This document shows, piece by piece, positions 46,989 to 56,100 of a DNA stretch of 64,000 bases (its first letter is position 1; each line of letters starts with the position of its first letter). The position numbers and the translations under genes were made by a program. The stretch comes from QHXW01 sp035297145. Lineage in GTDB: Bacteria > Acidobacteriota > Terriglobia > Bryobacterales > Bryobacteraceae. Location of the stretch: positions 1 through 64,000 of the forward strand of contig DATGZN010000036.1 of assembly GCA_035297145.1 (NCBI GenBank). The letters are read 5' to 3'. The notes beneath the pieces are model-generated. The model did no database searches. It was not told the DNA's origin and was given only the letters and a program-made list of their open reading frames with translations.

Positions 46989-48469
46989 GCCTCGATACGA
47001 GGATCCGGAACCGGATAACCGATTGCGAAGTGATACACCACCTGTTCCTGCTCGGAAGCCAATTTGAGATAACGGTGCACCTCATTATCGAAGAACGCTC
47101 CGATGCCCGTGGCCCGCAGATCGAGTGCTTCGGCGGCGAGATACATGCGCTGTCCAATGGCGCCCGCTTCGAAGTGCACATACCGGTAGCCGCGGGCGCC
47201 ATGGGCCCGGACGGCGCGATCGATATCGGCGATCATCGAGAACGCCACACAGGCGTTACCGGCTAGATCCTGCCCCAGGCTCAGGCCCGCAGCCGCAACG
47301 CGTTGGTCGCCTGATCGAATCATCTCCAGTTCTCCACTCTCCGGCCAGTACCGATATACGCCGGCCTTCAGGCCGTCGACGCGGTGGACGTACAGATAGA
47401 GCTCTACGAAGCTGGTGCACGCGAAGTCCGCAATAATCGGCCGGGCGGCGGCATCGAGAACAGTGGAGAGTTGAGCTAAAGACATCGATAGAGTCCCGCC
47501 GTGGAAGTCGAGTGCCGAACGCCGCGTTCGCACGACCGCTCCGAAGGGTCGAGGCATCGAGGCCGGCCCTGGTAACTTAGTCCCCACGGAACCGGTGTGT
47601 GCAGGCGGAAGCTCCCTGATGCCTCCAGCGCCCTCCCTATGGAGCTTTGTGGCCGTGTGAATGCTGTCGATCAGTGGATACGCAACGTATTCGTTTGAGA
47701 GCCGGTTAGCGCGCCCTTCGCACCAAACGGCCTCGCTCGCATGCGGCTCCTCCGCCGGAATCGACCGGCCGTGGAGGCTAATAATCAGCATGGGCCATTC
47801 ATCTTCGTTCAGCCGGCACAACCGCGCCACTTTGTCATCCGGAAATTCCCCGACGGCTGAGCTATCGCACCCGAGGGCGCGGGCGGCGAGCGCGAGCGCT
47901 TGCCAAGCATGGCCAATGTCGTGCAGACAGTACCGATATGCCCGCTCCCCATATTTCCACGCCTCGCGCCACGCGATGCTCGTCAACACAAACATGATTG
48001 GGGCGTCTACATCTGTCAGATTCATGACGAAATCACCGAGCGCGCGCTGCTCGGCCATGTGCGACGACGCGCGGTAATGATATAGGCCATCCGGCCAGTC
48101 CTTGACACCGCGGGTGGCGAAGTGGAATTCGGTTGGGTGCAGATTCCCAGAGGACGGGTTGACACGCAGTGCGTACTTATGCCCGGTGGACGGGACCCGC
48201 TTCGACGCACTAATGGCCGCTGAATAGAACAACAGTTGCGAGAGATATGTGGGGCCGTCAGCTGCAGCCCTTTCACCGGACCCGCCCTGAAGCACCTCGA
48301 GTGCCGGGACTTCTGGGGCAGGGGGATCGGCTGGCAGGTCGAGCACCGGGGCACCTTCGTACTGGCGGAACGGATCGGGCATATTCGCCCAATCCAGAAC
48401 GCGTCGCGCTCGCTTCAGCGATTCGACACTGTGCTTCGTGGACTCATGATACTCGCGCCACGTCATCAT
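46985..48469 (-). CDS. SagB/ThcOx-type nitroreductase family dehydrogenase
   Basis: 494 aa with two nitroreductase-like halves. N-terminal half: LRVNPSSGNLHPTEFHFATR, DIGHAWQALALAARALGC. C-terminal half: RTRRSALDFHGGTLSMSLAQ, FEAGAIGQRMYLAAEALDLR, ATGIGAFFDNEVHRYL. SagB-like enzymes use FMN to oxidise azolines to azoles in peptide (TOMM) biosynthesis. No YcaO cyclodehydratase or precursor peptide is recognisable nearby, so the substrate is unknown. A 97-aa gene follows with overlapping codons. Confidence 0.85.
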   Translation of the reverse strand: MMTWREYHESTKHSVESLKRARRVLDWANMPDPFRQYEGAPVLDLPADPPAPEVPALEVLQGGSGERAAADGPTYLSQLLFYSAAISASKRVPSTGHKYALRVNPSSGNLHPTEFHFATRGVKDWPDGLYHYRASSHMAEQRALGDFVMNLTDVDAPIMFVLTSIAWREAWKYGERAYRYCLHDIGHAWQALALAARALGCDSSAVGEFPDDKVARLCRLNEDEWPMLIISLHGRSIPAEEPHASEAVWCEGRANRLSNEYVAYPLIDSIHTATKLHREGAGGIRELPPAHTGSVGTKLPGPASMPRPFGAVVRTRRSALDFHGGTLSMSLAQLSTVLDAAARPIIADFACTSFVELYLYVHRVDGLKAGVYRYWPESGELEMIRSGDQRVAAAGLSLGQDLAGNACVAFSMIADIDRAVRAHGARGYRYVHFEAGAIGQRMYLAAEALDLRATGIGAFFDNEVHRYLKLASEQEQVVYHFAIGYPVPDPRIEA

Positions 48470-48775
48470 CGATGGGTGCTGCGGGAGCTGTAAATACTCA
48501 TACGGCGTGCCTGGCGCTGATCGATCTTAACATCCCATGCGACCCGCTTTTGTCTCCCAATCGCGAATCTGCCCTGGCCTGGCTCAAAGCTGCTCAGGCG
48601 GCACTATTCGGCGCGGAAGTGGCGTGAAACGATTAAAGTGAACGTATTTGTGTTATGCTAACTATGGATTTGATCCCGCCCAATTTATTCAAGGCAGACT
48701 CGTTTAGCCTGTTTCGCTACATTCGTCCACCTTCCAAATTAGCCGTCGTTCAAACCAGTAAAGGAAACGAAACGA

Positions 48776-49066
48776 ATGAAGAACATTTATGTAGGCAACC
48801 TCAGCTTTGGAGCAACCGAAGAGACCGTGCGTTCGCTGTTTGAACCCCACGGAACTGTTGGACGAGTCAACATCTGCACGGACCGTGATTCGGGACAACC
48901 AAGAGGTTTTGGATTTGTTGAGATGGACAACGATGGTGAGGGTGAGAAGGCAATCGCCGCTTTGAACGGTACGAGCGTCGATGGCAGGGCGCTGAACATC
49001 AACGAAGCCCGGCCGAAGAACGATCGCGGCGCTGCTGGTGGTGGCGGTTTTCGCAAACGCTGGTAG
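48776..49066 (+). CDS. RRM-domain RNA-binding protein
   Basis: 96 aa. One RNA recognition motif: RNP2 IYVGNLSF near the N-terminus and RNP1 RGFGFVEM in the middle, then a Gly-rich tail (GAAGGGGF). Single-RRM proteins of this type are cold- or stress-inducible in cyanobacteria and other bacteria and bind RNA. GGAAACGAAACGA precedes ATG. A second RRM gene lies at 49407. Confidence 0.93.
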   Translation: MKNIYVGNLSFGATEETVRSLFEPHGTVGRVNICTDRDSGQPRGFGFVEMDNDGEGEKAIAALNGTSVDGRALNINEARPKNDRGAAGGGGFRKRW

Positions 49067-49227
49067 GCTCTCACGCCATAAGCCCCGATACGGATATGAG
49101 GCCCGATCGGGGCCGCAATCTCTTTCTGCGTTGGCCACCGGGCCATCTGCTAAACTTGAAGTTGGCATCACCCACCATGAGCCGAGCGGCCTAGCTGTTT
49201 TCCGGCCACCTTCACCGTCCGTCCCGG

Positions 49228-49410
49228 ATGGCTTTTGCCAGAAAAGGACGGAACCTAGTGCGGGCCCCCAATAACCTGTCAACGTTACACAAGGGCGATG
49301 AAGTATGTCTCGCCAGCGGTTCGTACGAAGGTACGCTCGCGATCTTCCTCAACCTGAGAGTTAATTCCAAATGGGCGGAAATTTATGGCGCTAAGGGAGA
49401 TACCGAATGA
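49228..49410 (+). CDS. Small KOW-like protein, paralogue of the gene at 24920
   Basis: 60 aa as drawn. NLSTLHKGDEVCLASGSYEG, then TLAIFLNLRVNSKWAEIYG, aligns with GDEVVLAEGTYQGTPGVFLR of the paralogue. The C-terminal third of the paralogue (HPVVWLAHS) is missing. The stop overlaps the ATG of the next RRM gene, so it probably sits in one transcript with it. A shorter GTG start at 49258 is possible. Confidence 0.5.
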   Translation: MAFARKGRNLVRAPNNLSTLHKGDEVCLASGSYEGTLAIFLNLRVNSKWAEIYGAKGDTE

Positions 49411-49745
49411 ACAATATTTTCGTGGGAAACCTCAGCCCGGACGCCACTGAACAGGACATCCGATCCATCTTCGAGAGAATTGGATCAGTGGACCGGGTCA
49501 GGATGATGACTGATCGGGAGACGGGACAACCGAGAGGCTTTGCGTTTGTCGAGATGACGGACGATAGCGCCGCGGAAAAGGCGATCGCGGCCGTGAACGG
49601 CTCGGCACTCAAGGGACGAGGCATCAATGTGAACGCAGCTCGCCCGCAATTGTATCGGCACTCCGGCAACGAAGGCTCTCGTTCCAAGAAGGAGATCACG
49701 GCGGTGACCACGGTGGAAATGAACGAGGCGAAGCAAGGACAATGA
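49407..49745 (+). CDS. RRM-domain RNA-binding protein
   Basis: 112 aa. RNP2 IFVGNLSP and RNP1 RGFAFVEM, followed by a basic, Ser/Asn-rich tail (QLYRHSGNEGSRSKKE). Close paralogue of the RRM protein at 48776, with a longer tail. It is coupled upstream to the KOW-like gene (ATGA) and downstream to an 87-aa gene, suggesting a small RNA-binding operon. Confidence 0.92.
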   Translation: MNNIFVGNLSPDATEQDIRSIFERIGSVDRVRMMTDRETGQPRGFAFVEMTDDSAAEKAIAAVNGSALKGRGINVNAARPQLYRHSGNEGSRSKKEITAVTTVEMNEAKQGQ

Positions 49746-50005
49746 TGACCAAAACGATTCGCTCCCGATTCAATCATGAGGTGGGTGAGAGCGTCGAAGG
49801 ATGTAAGATTCTCGGAAAGAGCATCGTCGCCCCGCCGGACGCCGTCGAGCGGCGGCGGGGAATCTATGACTATCTCGTGGAAGTACCGCCGATAAATGTG
49901 ATGGCGTGTCCCTCTCGAGAAGCAGCGCCCACACGAGACGCCTACACACGATCAACTCCTGATGAGATGGGTGGACGGCTGATTCGGCGGATCCCTTCAC
50001 GATGA
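49742..50005 (+). CDS. Hypothetical protein in the RRM operon
   Basis: 87 aa. TKTIRSRFNHEVGESVEGCK, then DYLVEVPPINVMACPSREAA; the rest is polar. Its ATG overlaps the stop of the RRM gene (ATGATG). No family or motif recognised. Coding status is supported by the overlap only. Confidence 0.5.
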   Translation: MMTKTIRSRFNHEVGESVEGCKILGKSIVAPPDAVERRRGIYDYLVEVPPINVMACPSREAAPTRDAYTRSTPDEMGGRLIRRIPSR

Positions 50006-50173
50006 GCTAGCTAGTCCAAATACATGTCCCAACAGGTCATCCCGTTTCTTTGCCGAAATTGCTACTCCAAGCATCGACATCGGGGAATGCATGAAACGCA
50101 TGACTCTGAAACTCACGCTTGATCCAGACAAGCGCCTTCCACAAATGGCTGATGCCCGGCACGGTGGGGGATC

Positions 50174-53100
50174 ATGTCAGCCGGTTTAACCGCACGGGTG
50201 AGGGCGAGCAACAAAACCGTTTTCAACGGCTGGCTCCAGCTGAGTGCGAGCCTCCGCGGAAATGGTTTGGCCAAGAAGTACGCCGGCGGCGAGCCGCCAC
50301 TCCGATCGGAGCTGTTCAGCGCCGATCAGATGAAGCTGCATGGCAAGACACTGGCGGCTTCGCATCAGTTGAGTCCGAGATCCCCTCGTGATCGCCTTCT
50401 AACCCGCCTGGCTGAGAACGAAGAAGTCTTGATTGGGGTCCGCAGCCTGCTGACGGACGCGGTTCAGGAGAACCGCCGGCTTACCCCCGCCGGCGAGTGG
50501 CTGCTCGACAACTTTTATCTCATCGAAGAGCAGATTCGGACAGCGAAGAGACACCTGCCAAAAAGATACAGCCAGGAACTACCGTCTCTAGTAAATGGGG
50601 GTTCGGCCGGACTTCCGCGCGTGTATGACATCGCGCTGGAGACGATTTCTCACGGTGATGGACGTGTGGATCCCGAGAGCCTCACCAGCTTTGTAGCAGC
50701 TTACCAAACCGTCACTGCTCTCAAGTTAGGCGAATTGTGGGCCATCCCGATCATGCTACGTCTGGCCTTGATCGAGAATCTCCGGCGCGTTGGAATGCGA
50801 GTCGCAGCCGATAGGATCGACCGCAACCATGCTGACTCATGGGCGGACCAGATGACGGAGGTCGCCGAGAAGGACCCCAAAAACCTGATTCTGGTGATCG
50901 CCGACATGGCGCGATCGAGTCCGCCAATGGTGAGCTCCTTCGTCGCGGAGTTTGCGCGCCGGTTGCAGGGACAGAGTCCTGCTCTGGCATTGCCCCTCAC
51001 CTGGATTGAGCAGCAACTCTCCGAGTCCGGCCTGACGATCGAGCAGTTAGTTCAGTCCGAGAACCACCAACAGGCCGCCGACCAGGTTTCCGTCAGCAAC
51101 ACCATTGGCAGCCTCCGATTTCTTGGAGCAATGGACTGGCGCGAGTTCGTTGAGACGATGAGCGTGGTCGAGCAGACGCTGCGCGAGGATCCCAGCGAAA
51201 CATACGGAAGAATGGATTTTGCCACACGCGACCGCTACCGGCACGTAGTGGAGAAGGTGGCTAAGAGCGGCCGGCTGCCAGAAGCCACCGTGGCGCGCAA
51301 CGCGATCCAACTTGCGCACGAGGGTCTGGCCCGGGAAGGCGGCGAAGATCGAGCGGCGCATGTTGGCTTCTACCTGATCGACAAGGGACTTCCGCAGCTT
51401 GCGCGCACAGCTCACATCCGCCCATCTGTCTCCGAGACTTTCCAGGGAATGATCCGCCGCTTTCCTTTGTCCGTCTATCTGGGCGCGATCCTGCTGATTA
51501 CGGTATTTTTCACAGCTAGTTTACTGGCGAAGGCGTACGCAGGCGGGTTTCAGGGCTGGGCACTCACGCTGACTGGGGTCGTCTCCGTTCTGTGCACAAG
51601 TCAGCTAGCGGTCGCCCTGGTGAACTGGCTGGCGACGTTGCTGGCAGAGCCCCATGCACTGCCGCGCATGGACTTCTCCCAAGGAATTCCGTCAGAGTTG
51701 CGTACCCTGGCTGTGGTACCGGCGATGCTCGCCAGCACTCAAAACGTCGAGGATCTTATCGAGGCGCTGGAAGTCCGGTTCCTCGCCAATCAAGACCCGA
51801 ATCTGCACTTCGGCCTGTTGACTGATTTTCAAGACGCGCACGAGGAAACTCTGCCAGAGGATGAACCGCTGTTGTGTCTAGCTCGCAAGGGGATCGAAGA
51901 CCTTAACGAAAAATACCGTAGTACCAAGAGCGGCGCCTTTTTTCTATTCCATCGGCCCCGCTGCTGGAATCCTCGAGAACGGCTCTGGATGGGTTACGAG
52001 CGTAAGCGAGGAAAGCTTGCGGCACTGAACTCACTCCTGCGCGGGGGAACATTTGGTCACTCGGGGGACCCCTTCTCCCTCGTCGTCGGTCGCACAGCAG
52101 TTTTGTCGAGCGTGGAGTACGTGATCACCCTCGACACGGATACCCAACTTCCGCGCGAATCGGCCCGGCACTTTGTGGAAGCCATGGCGCACCCACTGAA
52201 TCGGGCGCGGTACGACGAAGACAAGCGCCGCGTAACCCAGGGATACGGCATCCTGCAGCCACGCGTCGCCGTGAGTCTGCCGGGCACGAATCGGTCCCGG
52301 TATGCGCGATTGTGGGGGAGTGAACCTGGCATCGACCCGTATACACGCGCTGTCTCCGATGTGTACCAGGACCTGTTTGGCGAAGGCTCATTCATTGGCA
52401 AGGGGATTTATGATGTCGATGCGTTCGAGCGGTCACTCAATGGGCGCTTTCTTGAGAACCGGATCCTCAGCCACGATCTTCTGGAAGGGTGCTACGCGCG
52501 CGCGGGGCTGCTGAGCGATGTGCAGTTATACGAGGAATATCCCGCTTGCTACAGCGCCGACGTGAGCCGCCGGCGCCGCTGGATTCGCGGGGATTGGCAG
52601 ATAGCCCGGTGGCTGCTGCCGCGTGTTCCCAGCCCGAGCGGCCGCCGCCAGAAAAATCCTCTTTCCGGGTTGTCCCGCTGGAAGATTCTCGACAACCTTC
52701 GGCGTAGTCTGGCGCCTGCGGCATTGATGCTGCTGTTGGTAGCAGGCTGGACGATCCTGTTACCGGCTTGGTTCTGGACGTTATCGGTAATCGCAATCAT
52801 TCTGATCCCGCCCTTGCTGGCCTCGATTCTGGATGTGTTTCGGAAGCCTGATGATGTACTGCTGAGCCAGTACTTCGCAGCTTGGATGCGTTCGACCGTA
52901 CGGCATTTTGCCCAGGCGGCATTTACCCTCGCGTGCCTCCCGTACGAGGCGTTCTTCAGTTTGGATGCGATTGGGCGCACAGCCGGACGGATGCTGTTCA
53001 CACATACCCGACTGCTGGAATGGAATCCGTCAGGCGACCCGGATCGCAGTGGCCGCCAGGACCTCTTCGCCTGCTGCCAATCCATGTGGGTTGCACCCGC

Positions 53101-56100
53101 CATTGCTATTTCCGCGGCGATCTATCTGGCGCTCTCGAGGCCAACCGCGTTGTCCGTGGCTGGGCCTATGTTAGGCCTCTGGTCAGTCTCGCCCGCGATT
53201 GCATGGTGGATCAGTTTGCCGCTCGCTCGCCGGCGAGTCAAGCTGACGGTCGATCAGAATATTTTCCTCCGGAATCTTTCCCGCAAAACCTGGGCATTTT
53301 TTGAGACATTCGTAGGCCCTGACGATCATTGGCTGCCGCCAGATAACTATCAGGAGCATCCTGTAGGAGCCATCGCGCATCGCACGTCGCCGACCAATAT
53401 GGGGCTGGCGTTGCTCGCCAATCTGTCCGCCTGCGATTTCGGTTACATTTCCGCGGCTCAACTCGTCGAGCGAACGGTGAATGCGCTCCACACGATGAAA
53501 GCGTTGGAACGGCACCGGGGCCACTTCTACAACTGGTACGACACCCAGTCTCTGCGACCGCTGCCGCCTTTATACGTCTCCACCGTGGACAGCGGAAACT
53601 TGGCGGGCCATCTGCTGACGTTGCGTGCGGGCTTGGCGGCTCTTCCCGATCAGAAGATTCTGGGATCGCGATTGTTCGACGGGCTCGCTGACACGCTGAG
53701 GGTTCTGGAGCAGGCTGCGGGAGGAGCCTGTCCGGCTCAGTTCTCCCAACTGCACATGAATCTGGAGTCCCGGCCGAGCGGGTTCGCGTCTATCCGGCTC
53801 CATCTCGACCAGCTGGCGGCGTCCGCCACCGAGCTGAAGGATCAACTTGGTCCTCATTCCGACATCCAAGCGAAATGGTGGGCAGATGCATTCGCGCGGC
53901 AATGCCGCGGCGCCCTGGATGAGCTGACGCTGAGCCAAATTGACGACGTCCCCGAAGTGCCGACGCTCCGCGAATTGGCGACGCTTGAGCTGGAACTTCC
54001 GTCCGCCAGCCGGCGTGCCACGGCAAGGATTGCGGCTATCGAAAGTCTTGCCCTCGAGTGTGGTGAGCTCGCCGCCATGGAGTATGACTTCCTGTATGAC
54101 AAGGCGCGCCACTTACTGGCGATTGGATACAACGTGAGTGAACGCCGCCGGGATGCGAGTTATTACGATCTGCTGGCGTCCGAAGCACGATTGTGCAGCT
54201 TCGTAGCGATTGCGCAAGGGCAACTTCCGCAGGAGAGCTGGTTTGCGCTGGGACGCCTGCTCACAACGCTCGGCGGAGAACCGATTCTGCTCTCCTGGAG
54301 CGGTTCGATGTTCGAGTACCTGATGCCCCTACTGGTGATGCCGACGTATGAAAACACGTTGCTCGACCAGACCTGCAAGGCGGCGGTTCGGAAACAAATC
54401 GAGTACGGAAAGTCGCGCGGCGGACCATGGGGTATATCAGAATCCGGTTACAACATCATCGACGCTCATCTCAATTACCAGTACCGCGCATTCGGCGTAC
54501 CCGGCCTGGGGCTCAAACGAGGGCTGGCCGAGGATCTGGTCATTGCGCCGTATGCGTCGGCGCTCGCGCTGATGGTGGCGCCTGAAGAGGCGTGCCTCAA
54601 CCTGCAGAGGCTCGCCGCCGGCGGACTTGCCGGACGATTCGGCTTCTATGAAGCTATCGACTATACGCCTTCCCGTTTGCCGCGCGGCCAATCGGCTGCA
54701 GTGGTGCGGTCCTTCATGGCGCATCACCAGGGCATGAGCTTCCTATCTTTGGCCTATCTGCTCCTCGACCGGCCCATGCAGAGGCGATTCGAGTCGGATC
54801 CATCGTTTCAGGCGACCACGCTGTTGCTGCAGGAACGGATCCCAAGAACTACACCGTTCGACCCCCACACCGCCGAGCCCTCCGGTTTTCGTTCCGCTTC
54901 GACTGCTCGGGAGGCGTCAGTGCGTGTCTTCAGCAGCCCCAACACGCCGATTCCTGAAGTGCAACTGCTGTCCAACGGCAGGTACCACGTGATGATCACC
55001 AACGCAGGCGGTGGTTACAGCCGGTGGAAGGATATCGCCGTCACGCGCTGGCGCGAGGACACCGTTTGCGACAACTGGGGCACGTTCTGTTACGTCCGTG
55101 ACGTAAAAACCGGAGAGTTCTGGTCAACCGCGTATCAGCCGACATTGAAGCAGCGGAAGACTTACGAAGCGATCTTCTCTGAGGGGCGAGCCGAGTTCCG
55201 CTCCGGCGGCAACGTATTCGACATGCACACGGAGATCGCCGTTTCTCCCGAGGATGATATCGAGTTGAGGCGAGTCACCGTCACCAATCGCTCACGCACG
55301 CGCAGAGCAATCGATGTCACGAGCTACGCAGAGGTCGTTCTCGCTTCAGCTGCGGCCGAGGCGCTGCATCCCGCGTTCAGCAACCTTTTTGTTCAGACTG
55401 AGATCATTCCCGAACGCCAGGTCATCCTTTGTACGCGCCGGCCCCGCTCCCGCGACGAGCAGGCTCCATGGATGTTTCACCTGATGGCTGTGCACGGAGC
55501 GGATGTTGGAGAAGTTTCCTATGAGACTGACCGTATGCGGTTCATCGGCCGTGGGAACACCGTCGCCAACCCACAAGCGATAACTGGCCCTCCCGCGCTC
55601 TCGGGAAGCCAAGGCTCGGTGTTGGACCCAATCGTCGCAATCCGGTGCAGAATCACGCTCGATCCGGAACAATCGGCAACGATCAATATGGTGACCGGCG
55701 TCGGCGCCAGCCGCGACGCATGCCTCGGCCTTGTCGAGAAATACCAGGACCAGCGCCTGGCGAATCGCGTTTTCGACCTGGCGTGGACCCATAGCCAAGT
55801 GGTCCTTCGCCAACTCAATGCCACGGAAGTCGACGCCCAGCTTTACGGCCGCCTGGCCAGCTCTGTCATCTATGCTAATTCCTCGCTGCGGGCCGACACA
55901 GCCGTTCTCATCAAGAACCACCGTGGCCAGTCCGGCTTGTGGGGCTACTCCATTTCCGGCGACTTGCCTATCGTGTTGCTGCAAATTGGAGATGCGGCCA
56001 ATATCGAGCTGGTACGCCAGCTCGTGCAAGCTCACGCGTATTGGCGTTCCAAAGGGCTGGCAGCCGACCTGGTGATCTGGAACGAAGACCATGCCGGCTA

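Noticed and set aside
48655..48843. Plus-strand 62-codon frame before the RRM gene
   Set aside because: It runs into the RRM gene in another frame and has no recognisable protein content.
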